Assembly (NCBI GenBank): GCA_004295045.1
Contig: SHND01000039.1
Span: 186,001 to 250,000, forward strand
Length of the DNA stretch: 64,000 nt
Direction of reading: 5' to 3'
DNA from: Chloroflexota bacterium
Lineage (GTDB): Bacteria > Chloroflexota > Anaerolineae > UBA4142 > SHND01
In this document: in pieces, positions 43,708-52,821 of the stretch
How the letters are laid out: the number at the start of each line of letters is the position of its first letter
Numbering within the stretch: the first letter of the stretch is position 1
Notes under the pieces: generated by a model
Seen by the model: the letters and a program-made list of their open reading frames with translations, nothing else
What the model was told of the DNA's origin: nothing
Database searches by the model: none
Program-made: the position numbers and the translations under genes

Positions 43708-45312
43708 ATGACAACCGATACAACTCAACGTGGGAAATTATTGGCAGTCGGCGGATTGCTCTTGGCATTGTTCTTGGTCTCGCTCGATCAGACTGTTGTT
43801 GGCACCGCGATGCCGCGCATAATTGCAGACTTGCGCGGATTTGATTTGTACGCATGGGTCACGACGGTGTACCTGCTGACCCAAACGGCAGTAATCCCCA
43901 TCGCCGGAAAACTGGGCGACATGTTTGGGCGCAAATGGGTGCTGCTCGCCGGTATCGTGATCTTTTTGTTGAGCAGTTGGTTGTGCGGCTTTGCGCCGAG
44001 CATTTGGTGGTTGATCATTGCGCGCGGCTTGCAGGGGATTGGCGCGGGCGCGATTTTTTCAACCGTCTTTACTTTGATTGCAGATGTGTTTCCCGATCCC
44101 GCTGAACGCGCGAAATATCAAGGGTTGTTTTTTGCCGTCTTTTCTCTTTCGTCTGTCATTGGTCCGCTCGTCGGCGGCGCCATCACCGATTCATTGGGCT
44201 GGCGTTGGGTATTTTATGTGAATGTGCCGGTTGGTATTCTCTCCCTTGCCGCGCTTCCATTCGTCCTGCCAAATACAGAACACTATGCGCATGGGAAAAT
44301 TGATTGGCTTGGCGCATTGGTGAGTACGATTGGGGTCGTCGCGCTCTTGCTCACGCTTACGTGGATTGGGGAAGGGGCAGCATGGACGTCGCCACTCGTC
44401 GTTGGCGGATTCGTCGTCACGCTCATTACGATTGCGTTATTCATTCCCATCGAACAGCGCGCGTCCGACCCGATTATTCCCTTGCCACTCTTTCGTAATC
44501 GGACAATCTCCACCGTAACCGTGATGATGTTTCTCTTTATGCTGGCAATGCTGAGCATCATCCTGTACGCTCCGCTTTATCTGCAAGGCGTGATGGGGCT
44601 GAGCGCTTCCACATCGGGCGTGGTATTGATCCCGCTCGTTTTGACCATGACGCTGTCGAGCATTGTCGGCGGACAAATTATTGCGCGCGTGAAACGCGTG
44701 CGTCCCTTTTTGATTCTGGGTACAGTTGCCGTCACGCTCGGCGCGTTTCTGTTAACAACGATTAGTCCAACGACAAGTCTCGCGTGGATTGGGGTGTACA
44801 TGTTTGTATTGGGTGCAGGCTTGGGGTTGCTCTTGCCCAACTCGACGCTCGCCGTCCAAACTGTAGTTGAACCGCGCAACCTTGGTGTAGCAACCTCTTC
44901 GACTCAATTCATTCGTTCGATTGGCGGAACTGTCGGCACCGCGCTAATGGGTACAATGGTCGCGGCGGGATATACGAACGCGCTGTTGGCGAATTTACCG
45001 GCTGGCATTACGACGGGATTGACGCAAGCGCTCAAACATCCTGACGCGTTGGTGAGCCCCAGTGCACTGCAGGCGTTGGAACAAGCGGCGAATAGTTTGC
45101 CGAACGGGGCACAACTGATGCACAGCTTGCTGGAGATTGCGCGGGCTGCGCTGGCGGCGGGAATTCATCAAGGATTTTGGATGGTCACGATAGCGTCCGC
45201 GCTCTCCATTGTTGTAGCGCTGATGATTCCGCCGTTGGATTTGAAATCGCAAACGGTGAAAGGGAATCTGGACATCGAAGGGCTGAGCAGTGTGCCTGCG
45301 CCAACAGAATAA
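43708..45312 (+). CDS. MFS exporter, DHA2 (EmrB/QacA) family
   Basis: A 534-residue drug/H+ antiporter with 14 membrane helices. Motif A is GKLGDMFGRKW, motif B region ARGLQGIGAGAIF, and motif C GPLVGGAITDSLGWRW; motif D1 is LDQTVVGTAMP. The family exports toxic amphiphiles. It ends in an intrinsic terminator, so it is not in the transcript of the TetR gene that follows, although the TetR protein could still affect it. Confidence 0.93.
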   Translation: MTTDTTQRGKLLAVGGLLLALFLVSLDQTVVGTAMPRIIADLRGFDLYAWVTTVYLLTQTAVIPIAGKLGDMFGRKWVLLAGIVIFLLSSWLCGFAPSIWWLIIARGLQGIGAGAIFSTVFTLIADVFPDPAERAKYQGLFFAVFSLSSVIGPLVGGAITDSLGWRWVFYVNVPVGILSLAALPFVLPNTEHYAHGKIDWLGALVSTIGVVALLLTLTWIGEGAAWTSPLVVGGFVVTLITIALFIPIEQRASDPIIPLPLFRNRTISTVTVMMFLFMLAMLSIILYAPLYLQGVMGLSASTSGVVLIPLVLTMTLSSIVGGQIIARVKRVRPFLILGTVAVTLGAFLLTTISPTTSLAWIGVYMFVLGAGLGLLLPNSTLAVQTVVEPRNLGVATSSTQFIRSIGGTVGTALMGTMVAAGYTNALLANLPAGITTGLTQALKHPDALVSPSALQALEQAANSLPNGAQLMHSLLEIARAALAAGIHQGFWMVTIASALSIVVALMIPPLDLKSQTVKGNLDIEGLSSVPAPTE

Positions 45313-45317
45313 ATGCA

Positions 45318-45345
45318 AATGCCGCGCCCCGCGCGGCATTTTTTG
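45318..45345 (+). terminator. Intrinsic terminator of the MFS gene
   Basis: AATGCCGCGC pairs with GCGCGGCATT around a CCC loop, followed by TTTTGTTT. A textbook rho-independent terminator 6 bp after the stop. Confidence 0.9.
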
Positions 45346-45386
45346 TTTGACGCACGCGCGAATTTGCGGTATGCTGTTGCGTGTGC

Positions 45387-45410
45387 AACATACCGAACGT
45401 TCGGTATGTT
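45387..45410. promoter_or_regulatory. 24-bp perfect palindromic operator for the TetR regulator
   Basis: Half-site AACATACCGAAC followed by its exact complement, centred between 45398 and 45399. Palindromes of this ACCGAACGTTCGGT type are known TetR-family operators. It lies 21 bp before the chosen tetR ATG and 658 bp before the first catabolic gene, overlapping the probable promoter, so it should control the whole plus-strand operon by autorepression. Confidence 0.85.
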
Positions 45411-45431
45411 ATGCGATACTTTGCGACAACG

Positions 45432-46016
45432 ATGCCGCATTCCGATTCCACCCTCACAACGATTCTCACCGCCGCCGAAAAATTATTTGTCGAACGCAAT
45501 TACGCGGACGTTTCCATGCGCGATATCAGCGTCGCCGCCAACGTTTCGACGGGCGCGCTCTATCATCATTTCCCCAGTAAAGAAAAATTATATTATGCCA
45601 TGTTCACGGCGTACATGGCGCGCGTGAAACAAACCACGCTCGACGCGGTTCCCGCCGCCGGTTCGTGCCGTGAGCGTTTGCGCGCCTTGACGCGCGTCTA
45701 TTTGGCAATGCGTCCTACGCAGCGCAATGTGATGCGGCTCGTCCGCCGAGACCTGAACGCGTTCAATGGGCGATTACGCGGCGGAATGGTGCGCGCGTAT
45801 CAGGGCGCAGTCCCCGATTTGGTGGAACAGATCTTGCGCGATGCCATCAAGCATAAAGAAATCAAAAAACAAGATGCGCGTTGGCTCGCGTGGGCGTACG
45901 TGGCGATTGTGGAAACGACGCTCAGCGAATACGCGCAGCAAAAATTGGGAGACGCGGACGCGCGTTTGGAGGCGGCGTTGGATTTGTTTTTGGAAGGGGC
46001 GAGGCAAGTCAGGTAG
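45432..46016 (+). CDS. TetR-family transcriptional regulator
   Basis: A 194-residue repressor. The N-terminal helix-turn-helix reads ILTAAEKLFVERNYADVSMRD then STGALYHHFPSKEKLY, which is the TetR signature. The C-terminal ligand domain resembles CerR/AcrR-type regulators with no specific clue. It is first in the tryptophan/anthranilate gene set, 53 bp before the monooxygenase, with a perfect operator upstream. A CoA thioester of an aromatic acid is a reasonable inducer by analogy with other TetR-type aromatic-CoA regulators. ATG at 45411 is an alternative start. Confidence 0.9.
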   Translation: MPHSDSTLTTILTAAEKLFVERNYADVSMRDISVAANVSTGALYHHFPSKEKLYYAMFTAYMARVKQTTLDAVPAAGSCRERLRALTRVYLAMRPTQRNVMRLVRRDLNAFNGRLRGGMVRAYQGAVPDLVEQILRDAIKHKEIKKQDARWLAWAYVAIVETTLSEYAQQKLGDADARLEAALDLFLEGARQVR

Positions 46017-46038
46017 TCGGATGGTCGGATGCCTAGAA

Positions 46039-46054
46039 GGCGTTCTCTAACGCC
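46039..46054. repeat. Dispersed hairpin repeat, copy before the monooxygenase gene
   Basis: GGCGTTCTCTAACGCC with CCTAGAA to the left and GAAA to the right, ending 14 bp before the ATG at 46069, where a ribosome-binding site would be. A third member of the family seen in mutS and at 35064. Confidence 0.75.
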
Positions 46055-46068
46055 GAAAAACAAAAATT

Positions 46069-47634
46069 ATGCGTATCAACATCTTGGGCGGCGGGCCCGC
46101 AGGTTTGTATTTTGCGGCGCTGCTGAAAAAACAAAATCCCGCACACGAAATCATTGTCGTCGAACGCGATGGTCCGAATGATACGTTCGGCTGGGGCATC
46201 GTCTTTTCGGAAACGACGCTTGATAATTTCGCGCAGTACGATAAGGAAACGTACGACGAATTTACGCGCGCGGCGCAAAAACGCGATAACGTCATCATCG
46301 AACACAAAGGCGAAAAAATTTACGTGCGCGGCAATCCGATTTCCGGCGTCGCGCGCCTCGCGTGGCTGCAAATTTTGCACAAACGCTGTCGCGAACTCGG
46401 CGTGACTTTGCGCTTTCACGAAAACGTGACGAATGTTGCGGATTATTTGGATTGCGATCTGCTCGTCGGCGCGGACGGGGCGAACAGTTTGGTGCGGAAA
46501 ACCTATGAAGGGTTTTTTCAGCCGTCCATCGAGATTCGGCAAAACAAATTCATTTGGCTCGGCACGGCGCAGTCGTTCGATGGCTTGACGATGATGTTTC
46601 GTGAAGCGGACGCAGGTTTGTTTATCGGGCATGCGTATCAATTCAGCCCCACGCACAGCACGTTCGTCGTCGAATGTCCGCCCGAAACGTGGCTCAATGC
46701 GGGTCTCGATAAAATGGGCGACGATGAAACGGTCGCATATCTCGCGGAAATTTTCAAACGCGAATTGAACAGCCACGCGTTATTGCACAATAATTTTGTG
46801 CGCTGGAACAATTTTCCCTTGGTCAAGGTTCGCAAGTGGTATCACACGCCGCGCGGCGGCACGCCGATTGTGCTTTTGGGTGACGCGCTGCACACCGCGC
46901 ATTTTTCGATTGGTTCCGGCACAAAACTCGCGATGGAAGATTCGATTGCGCTCGCGGATGCTTTCGCGCGCTGTTCGAACGCGGAAACCGCGCTGCCCGA
47001 ATTTCAACGCGTGCGCAAACCGGTGATTTGGCGTTTTCAAACTGCCGCGCTGCGAAGTTTGGCATGGCTCGAAGACGTGCAAAAATATCTGCATCTTGAT
47101 CCGCTGCCGTTCGCGTACAAAGTGATGACGCGCAGTCAACGCGTGAGTTTCAATCGTATCGAAATGGCAGACTCCGAATTTGCGCACGCGTACTCGGCGT
47201 GGAAAAAAGCGCAACCGAAACGCGCCGCGATTCCCGACGATTTTTTGGATTTGTTTCAGAAAAAAGCGTACGGTCATCTTTCGACGCTGATGCCTGACGG
47301 CACGCCGCACGTGACGAGCGTTTATGTGGATTGGGACGGCAAACACATCATCGTCAATTCCGCACGCGGACGCGTCAAAGACAAAAATATGCAGGAACGT
47401 CCGCACGTCGCGCTGCAAATTCCTGACCCCGACAATTCGGATAGATATATTTCGATTCGCGGGCGCGTTGTCGAAATTACTCAAGAGGGCGCGGAAGAAC
47501 ACCTTAACAAATTGTCGCAGCGTTACATTGAAAAAGATGTCTATCCGCCGAGTATGCGTTTTCCCGGCGAAGTGCGCGCGCTGTATAAAATTTTGCCGGA
47601 AAAGGTGATTGTGTGGAGCCCGTGGGGCGGGTAA
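46069..47634 (+). CDS. Aryl-CoA-type FAD monooxygenase fused to a PPOX-like split-barrel domain
   Basis: A 521-residue two-domain enzyme. Residues 1-380 are a flavin monooxygenase: GGGPAGLYFA (FAD-binding), the TFGWGIVFSETTL segment typical of salicylyl-CoA and 2-aminobenzoyl-CoA hydroxylases, LLVGADGANS, and LLGDALHTAHFSIGSGTKLAMED. Residues about 385-521 are a pyridoxamine-oxidase/F420-type split barrel (GHLSTLMPDGTPHVTSVYV, RVKDKNMQERPHVAL, SIRGRVVEI). Known 2-aminobenzoyl-CoA monooxygenase/reductase carries an Old-Yellow-Enzyme domain here instead. With the kynurenine genes and the CoA ligase, the inferred role is oxygenation, and possibly reduction, of anthraniloyl-CoA. Confidence 0.85.
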   Translation: MRINILGGGPAGLYFAALLKKQNPAHEIIVVERDGPNDTFGWGIVFSETTLDNFAQYDKETYDEFTRAAQKRDNVIIEHKGEKIYVRGNPISGVARLAWLQILHKRCRELGVTLRFHENVTNVADYLDCDLLVGADGANSLVRKTYEGFFQPSIEIRQNKFIWLGTAQSFDGLTMMFREADAGLFIGHAYQFSPTHSTFVVECPPETWLNAGLDKMGDDETVAYLAEIFKRELNSHALLHNNFVRWNNFPLVKVRKWYHTPRGGTPIVLLGDALHTAHFSIGSGTKLAMEDSIALADAFARCSNAETALPEFQRVRKPVIWRFQTAALRSLAWLEDVQKYLHLDPLPFAYKVMTRSQRVSFNRIEMADSEFAHAYSAWKKAQPKRAAIPDDFLDLFQKKAYGHLSTLMPDGTPHVTSVYVDWDGKHIIVNSARGRVKDKNMQERPHVALQIPDPDNSDRYISIRGRVVEITQEGAEEHLNKLSQRYIEKDVYPPSMRFPGEVRALYKILPEKVIVWSPWGG

Positions 47635-47707
47635 GTGAATTTTCGATTTTTGATTTGTGATTTTCGATTGGTATGGGCAATCCCTTGTGGTTGTCCATAG
47701 GAGATGT

Positions 47708-48475
47708 ATGAAACGTGTTGCATGGGTGACGGGCGCGGGCAAAGGGATTGGCGCGGTGATTGCGCGCGAATTTGGGAAACGCGGAATTCAAGTTGCCGTT
47801 TCCGCGCGCACGGAAAAGGATATTGAAAATATCGCGCAAGAAATTCGCGCGGAGGGGGGGGAAGCATTCGCGGTGACGTGCGATGTGACGCAGCCCGATG
47901 CGGTTGCAAACGCGGTCGCGCAGATTCAAGCAAAATTTGGCGCGATTACGATTTTGGTGAATAACGCGGGCGTCGGCGGTTCGCACAAATTTTTGGGACA
48001 CGACGACGCGCTGTGGCACAAAATTATCGCGACGAATTTGGATTCGGTCTATTACGTCACCAAAGCGGTCGCGCCGCTGATGGTCGCGGAAAATTGGGGG
48101 CGCATCGTCAACATCGCTTCCATCTCGTCAAAAGTGGGCAGCAAATATACCGCCGCGTACACCGCGTCCAAACATGGCGTACTCGGGTTGACGCGCGCGC
48201 TCGCGGTGGAATTTATTTCCAACAACATCACCGTCAACGCGATTTGTCCCGCGTATGTGGATACGTCCATGACGGACGGCACGATTGCGAACATGACGCA
48301 GCGCACAAAAATGTCGGAAGCGGACGCGCGCGCGTATCTCGAAAAACTTTCGCCGCAAAATCGTCTCATCATTCCCGAAGAAGTCGCGCACGTCGCGTTG
48401 ATGCTGATTGACGAAAATGCGCGCGGGATTACGGGACAGGCAATCAATGTGGATGGCGGGATGGTGATGTTTTAA
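47708..48475 (+). CDS. Short-chain dehydrogenase/reductase
   Basis: A 255-residue classical SDR. The cofactor motif is [12 protein letters not shown] is present (LVNNAGVGG), and the active site is Ser in NIASISSK, Tyr and Lys in YTASKHG. A Thr/Arg after the first strand (SARTEKD) suggests NADP(H) preference. AGGAG precedes the ATG. Likely oxidises or reduces a hydroxy/keto-acyl-CoA of the anthraniloyl-CoA route. Confidence 0.9.
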   Translation: MKRVAWVTGAGKGIGAVIAREFGKRGIQVAVSARTEKDIENIAQEIRAEGGEAFAVTCDVTQPDAVANAVAQIQAKFGAITILVNNAGVGGSHKFLGHDDALWHKIIATNLDSVYYVTKAVAPLMVAENWGRIVNIASISSKVGSKYTAAYTASKHGVLGLTRALAVEFISNNITVNAICPAYVDTSMTDGTIANMTQRTKMSEADARAYLEKLSPQNRLIIPEEVAHVALMLIDENARGITGQAINVDGGMVMF

Positions 48476-48525
48476 AAGTCAAAAGTTCAAAGCAAAAAGT
48501 AAAAAGTGGGAACGAGGAGAATTCA

Positions 48526-49365
48526 ATGTTGAATGAAAAGGTGAATGATTCATCATACGGCGCGCGGCTGGACTTTGAGCGCGCGATGAGTTACGGCGAT
48601 TATTTAGCGTTGGACAAATTATTGTCGGCGCAGCAGCTGCGTTCCGACAATCACAACGAGCCGCTTTTTATCATTATTCACCATGTGATGGAATTGTGGT
48701 TGAAATTGGCGCTGCATGAATTGAACGCGGCGCGCGAACGAATTAAAAACGACGAGTTGATGCCGAGTTTCAAGATGACCGCGCGCGTGACGCGCATTTT
48801 GGAACAGATGACCAACGCGTGGACGGTGCTTTCGACGTTGACGCCGACCGAGTATTTGCAATTTCGCGGCACGCTGGGCAACGCGTCCGGTTTTCAATCG
48901 TACCAATATCGGATGCTCGAATTTGTTATGGGCAACAAGAACGCGGTGATGTTGCGACCCCACGCGCATCGCCCCGAAATTTACGAACCGTTGAACCGTG
49001 AATTACATTCGCCATCCTTGTACGATGAAGCATTACGTTTGCTCGCGCGGCGCGGGCTTGATTTGCCGCCAGAAGTGTTGGAACGCGATTGGGCTCAACC
49101 ATACCGCGCACATCCTGCGGTGGAACAAGCATGGCTGCAAGTGTACCGCGACCCCGAAGCGCATTGGCCCCTGTACGAACTCGCGGAAGAATTGATTGAC
49201 CTCGAAGACTTGTTTCGCCAATGGCGTTTTCGACATGTCACCACCGTCGAACGCATCATCGGTTTCAAGCAAGGCACGGGCGGCACCGCCGGCATTCCGT
49301 ATTTGAAAAAAATGTTGGACGTGGTGTTGTTTCCGGAATTGTGGAAGATTCGGACGGCGTTGTAG
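48526..49365 (+). CDS. kynA: Tryptophan 2,3-dioxygenase
   Basis: Heme enzyme that opens the indole ring of L-Trp to N-formylkynurenine. The 279 residues show the diagnostic segments [26 protein letters not shown] (active-site His), [21 protein letters not shown], and the heme ligand in [24 protein letters not shown]. Ribosome-binding site AGGAG. It is the first committed enzyme of the set, located third in the operon. Confidence 0.97.
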   Translation: MLNEKVNDSSYGARLDFERAMSYGDYLALDKLLSAQQLRSDNHNEPLFIIIHHVMELWLKLALHELNAARERIKNDELMPSFKMTARVTRILEQMTNAWTVLSTLTPTEYLQFRGTLGNASGFQSYQYRMLEFVMGNKNAVMLRPHAHRPEIYEPLNRELHSPSLYDEALRLLARRGLDLPPEVLERDWAQPYRAHPAVEQAWLQVYRDPEAHWPLYELAEELIDLEDLFRQWRFRHVTTVERIIGFKQGTGGTAGIPYLKKMLDVVLFPELWKIRTAL

Positions 49366-49393
49366 GTAGCCGATAGCGAATGGCAAACAGCAG

Positions 49394-50665
49394 ATGGCGA
49401 ATCATACTGAATTGACGTTAGAGTTTGCGCGCGATTGTGACGCGCAAGATCCGCTCGCAAGATTCCGCAACGAATTCGTCATAGATGATGCGGACACAAT
49501 TTACATGGACGGCAATTCGTTGGGGCGCTTGCCCAAACGAACGATGGCGCGCGTGCATGAGGTTGTCGAAAATGAATGGGGCAAACGTCTCGTGCGCGGC
49601 TGGGGCGAAGGCTGGATGGACGCGCCGACGCGGCTCGGTGGAAAAATCGCGCAGCTGCTCGGCGCGCAGAGCGATGAAGTGTTAGTTGCGGATTCGACAT
49701 CGGTCAATTTCTATAAATTGGTGAACGCCGCGCTCGGTGCGCGCCCGACGCGGAATCAGATTGTCACAGAAACGGTCAACTTTCCAACCGATTCGTACAT
49801 TCTGCAAGGCATCGCGCGTATGCGCGGCAAAACAGTTACGTACATTGCGCCACAAAACGATGTCGCCATTTCAACTGACGCGATTGTGAACGCGATTGAT
49901 AATCATAATTGCGCGCTTGTGACGCTGACGCACACGGCGTTCAAAAGCGGCGCGGTGTACGACATGCGCGAAATTACAAACGCGGCGCACGACGCAGGCG
50001 CGCTCGTGTTGTGGGACTTGTCACATTCGGTCGGTTCGATTCCGCTTCACTTGAACGACTGCAACGCCGATTTAGCAGTCGGCTGCACGTACAAATATCT
50101 CAACGGCGGACCGGGCGCGCCGGCATTTTTGTACGTGCGGCGCGATTTGCAAAATGAATTGTTGAATCCGATTCAAGGTTGGTTCAGCCAAAAAAATCAG
50201 TTCGCGATGGATTTCGAGTACGCGCCCGCGCAAGCGATCACGCGTTTCGGTGTCGGCACGCCGCCGATGCTTTCGCTGTTGGCGATGGAAACGGGCGTGG
50301 ATTTGTTGCTCGAAGCGGGCATGGAGAATTTGCGCGCGAAATCCATTCAGCAATCGGAATTTTTAATCGCGTTGTGGGAGGAATGGCTGAAACCGTTCGG
50401 CGTCACCTTGAATTCGCCGCGCGATGCAAATGTGCGCGGCTCGCACGTTTCGCTCGGACATCCCGATGGGTTGCGGATTGACCGCGCGTTGATTGAGGAA
50501 ATGAACGTGATTCCCGATTTTCGTTTTCCCGACAACATTCGTTTCGGCATCGCGCCGATTTATACGCGCTTTGAAGATGTGTATTGCGCGATGGAACGAA
50601 TGAAGCGCGTGATGCAAGAACAGCTTTACGAAAAATATCCAAAGGAACGTCCAACTGTTACGTGA
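49394..50665 (+). CDS. kynU: Kynureninase
   Basis: PLP enzyme that cleaves kynurenine to anthranilate and alanine. The 423 residues contain YMDGNSLGRLPK near the N-terminus, VADSTSVNFYK, LWDLSHSVGSIP, and the PLP lysine in GCTYKYLNGGPGAP, all conserved. 28 bp after kynA. A separate kynurenine formamidase of the usual KynB type is not seen in the window. Confidence 0.97.
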   Translation: MANHTELTLEFARDCDAQDPLARFRNEFVIDDADTIYMDGNSLGRLPKRTMARVHEVVENEWGKRLVRGWGEGWMDAPTRLGGKIAQLLGAQSDEVLVADSTSVNFYKLVNAALGARPTRNQIVTETVNFPTDSYILQGIARMRGKTVTYIAPQNDVAISTDAIVNAIDNHNCALVTLTHTAFKSGAVYDMREITNAAHDAGALVLWDLSHSVGSIPLHLNDCNADLAVGCTYKYLNGGPGAPAFLYVRRDLQNELLNPIQGWFSQKNQFAMDFEYAPAQAITRFGVGTPPMLSLLAMETGVDLLLEAGMENLRAKSIQQSEFLIALWEEWLKPFGVTLNSPRDANVRGSHVSLGHPDGLRIDRALIEEMNVIPDFRFPDNIRFGIAPIYTRFEDVYCAMERMKRVMQEQLYEKYPKERPTVT

Positions 50666-50682
50666 AATTTCGGACGCAGCTA

Positions 50683-50742
50683 ACACAGATGGCACAGATT
50701 AAAAACCGCATTGGTTATCTGTGTAATCTGCGCCATCTGTGT
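50683..50742. repeat. Inverted repeat with ACACAGAT words between kynU and enoyl-CoA hydratase genes
   Basis: The 19-nt arms (ACACAGATGGCACAGATTA and partner at 50724-50742) pair with one mismatch. The same words form the element at 59196-59262. Confidence 0.65.
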
Positions 50743-50752
50743 CCTGAATAAT

Positions 50753-51544
50753 ATGCCTTTCGATTTCCGCTATGACATCCAAGACCACATTGCGACGATA
50801 ACGTTAAATCGCCCCGACAAACTGAACGCGATTACGTTAGAGATTTACGCGCAGCTGCGCGATCTGTTTGAAGAATTGCGTTATGACGACAATGTGCGTG
50901 TGGTGGTATTCACGGGGAACGGGCGCGCCTTTTGCGCGGGCGGCGATGTCCACAAAATTATCGGCGCGCTGCTGGAACGCGACATGCGCGAGCATTTGGA
51001 ATTTTGCCGCATGACGGGGCATCTCGTTCGCAATATGCGCCTCTTGCCAAAACCAATCATCGCGGCGGTGAACGGCATGGCGGCGGGCGCGGGCGCGGTG
51101 ATTGCGTTAGCCAGTGATTTGCGCGTCGTCGCCGATTCTGCGAAATTCGCGTTTTTGTTCACGCGCGTGGGCTTGACGGGCGCTGACATGGGCGCGGGCT
51201 TTTTGTTGCCGCGCGTGATTGGCCAAGGACGCGCGATGGAATTGTTGATGTTGGGCGACGACGTGGACGCGGCGACAGCAGAAAAATTTGGCTTGGCGAA
51301 TCGCGTTGTGCCGCTCGAGCAGGTGATGCCCACCGCGCGCGAACTGGCGACGCGTTTGGCGAATGGTCCAACGTATTCGCTCGGCATGACGAAATTGATG
51401 GTGAATAACGAGTGGACGATGGACATCACTTCCGCGTTGGAAGCGGAAGCGCAGGCGCAAGCATTGATGATGATGGGGCAAGATCAGCGCGCGTTTTATG
51501 AAGCGTTCGTTGCAAAAGAGAAACCGACGTTCAAAGGACGCTGA
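50753..51544 (+). CDS. Enoyl-CoA hydratase/isomerase family protein
   Basis: A 263-residue crotonase. Oxyanion-hole segments are FCAGGDVHKI and GMAAGAGAVIALASDLRV; the second catalytic Glu position near FTRVGLTGADMG is Thr/Gly-rich, with no clear Glu pair, so it may be an isomerase, hydrolase or ring-opening member rather than a standard hydratase. Its place in the anthraniloyl-CoA set fits hydration or C-C cleavage of an alicyclic CoA ester. Start at 50753. Confidence 0.9.
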   Translation: MPFDFRYDIQDHIATITLNRPDKLNAITLEIYAQLRDLFEELRYDDNVRVVVFTGNGRAFCAGGDVHKIIGALLERDMREHLEFCRMTGHLVRNMRLLPKPIIAAVNGMAAGAGAVIALASDLRVVADSAKFAFLFTRVGLTGADMGAGFLLPRVIGQGRAMELLMLGDDVDAATAEKFGLANRVVPLEQVMPTARELATRLANGPTYSLGMTKLMVNNEWTMDITSALEAEAQAQALMMMGQDQRAFYEAFVAKEKPTFKGR

Positions 51545-51620
51545 TGGCTGATGGCTAATAGCCGATGGCGAATTGTGAAACGTCAAACGTTAATCGATAA
51601 TCGAAATTCTAAAATCGAAA

Positions 51621-52022
51621 ATGAAAAAAACAGTCATCAATCCTTCCGCCCTCGCCAAGCCCGTCGGTTACGCGAATGGCGTGTTGACGCAGGGCGGAAA
51701 AATTTTATTTCTCGCAGGTCAAACGGGGATGGACGCGACGGGGAAAATCGAAAATCCGTTTGATTTGATTGAACAATTTCAAAAAGCGCTGGAAAATATC
51801 AAAACGATTGTGAATGAAGCGGGCGGCGAGTTGACCGATGTTGTTCGCATGACGATTTTTGTGACGGACAAGCGCGCGTACCACGCGCAGCGCGAACGCA
51901 TTGGTCAAGTGTATCGCGCCTATTTCGGCAAATATTTTCCCGCAATGACGCTGGTGGAAGCGAAAAGTTTGTACGACGCGAACGCGCTGATCGAAATTGA
52001 AGCGACGGCGGTGATTGAGTAA
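51621..52022 (+). CDS. RidA-family (YjgF/2-aminomuconate deaminase-like) protein
   Basis: A 133-residue trimeric RidA-type protein that hydrolyses enamine/imine intermediates. Visible features: GGKILFLAGQTGMDATGKI, QFQKALENIKTIV, DVVRMTIFVTD, and the C-terminal IEIEATAVI; the usual catalytic Arg region (R in VVRMTIFV) is present. In this operon it probably deaminates an aminoenoyl-CoA product after ring reduction. Confidence 0.9.
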   Translation: MKKTVINPSALAKPVGYANGVLTQGGKILFLAGQTGMDATGKIENPFDLIEQFQKALENIKTIVNEAGGELTDVVRMTIFVTDKRAYHAQRERIGQVYRAYFGKYFPAMTLVEAKSLYDANALIEIEATAVIE

Positions 52023-52056
52023 GACAAATTTGAAATTTGTCCTACAGGAGGCAACC

Positions 52057-52818
52057 ATGTGCTATGACAACAACGCGCGGCCACCCGAACCGCCGGGCGA
52101 AAAACGCAACGCGACGGGACGCGATCTTGTTTTGACGGCGACGGATGGTATCCCCTTCGGCGCGTATCTCGCAGAACCGACGGACGGATTCAACGCGCAG
52201 GTTTTGATTTATCCCGATATTCGCGGACTGCATCAATTTTATAAGGAATTGGCGATGCGTTTCGCTGAAGTGGGCGTGCGCGCGTTGGTGCTGGATTATT
52301 TCGGGCGCACGGCGGGACTGACTGCGCGCGATGATGAATTTGATTTTATGCCACATGTGCAGCAAATGACGATGCCGACATTTTACGCGGACGTGAGCGC
52401 CGCGCTCGCGCATTTGCAAAACGACAGCGACGCGCCAACATTCATTGTCGGTTTTTGTCGCGGCGGCTCACTCGCGCTTTACACGGGCTCGCAAAAGTAC
52501 AAACTCGCGGGTTTGATTCCGTTTTATGCGGGCCTCGCGCGTCAAATTCCCGGCGCGGACGGGACTGCGTTGCAAGAGGCGCACAAGATTCATTATCCGA
52601 CACTTGGGCTTTTCGGCGGCGATGATCCGGGCATTCCGCGCGAACAGGTGGAACAACTCGATATGGAATTGGACAAGGCGGGCGTCGCACATACGATAAA
52701 AATTTATGACGGCGCGCCGCACAGTTTCTTTGACCGCAAGCAAACGGAATTTGCGAACGAGTCGGCAGATGCGTGGGATAAGGTGTTGGGATTTATTCGC
52801 GGCAAGAGCGGAGATTAG
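52057..52818 (+). CDS. Dienelactone hydrolase-family protein
   Basis: A 253-residue alpha/beta-hydrolase. It has the Cys nucleophile in GFCRGG, Asp in GGDDPG and His in APHSFFDR, the dienelactone-hydrolase triad. A strong AGGAGG site precedes the ATG at 52057, just behind a small palindrome (GACAAATTT/AAATTTGTC). Reaction could be lactone or thioester cleavage late in the route; it may even serve as the missing formylkynurenine hydrolase, which is speculation. Ends 3 bp before the next gene. Confidence 0.85.
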   Translation: MCYDNNARPPEPPGEKRNATGRDLVLTATDGIPFGAYLAEPTDGFNAQVLIYPDIRGLHQFYKELAMRFAEVGVRALVLDYFGRTAGLTARDDEFDFMPHVQQMTMPTFYADVSAALAHLQNDSDAPTFIVGFCRGGSLALYTGSQKYKLAGLIPFYAGLARQIPGADGTALQEAHKIHYPTLGLFGGDDPGIPREQVEQLDMELDKAGVAHTIKIYDGAPHSFFDRKQTEFANESADAWDKVLGFIRGKSGD

Positions 52819-52821
52819 AGA

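Noticed and set aside
46033-46776. Minus-strand ORF of 247 codons opposite the FAD monooxygenase
   Set aside because: Complement of conserved FAD-binding motifs; no start signal and Arg/Phe/His-rich composition.
52057-52818. Calling the dienelactone-hydrolase-like gene kynurenine formamidase
   Set aside because: The Cys-Asp-His triad and GFCRGG elbow fit dienelactone hydrolases; nothing in the sequence points to formamidase activity beyond operon position.
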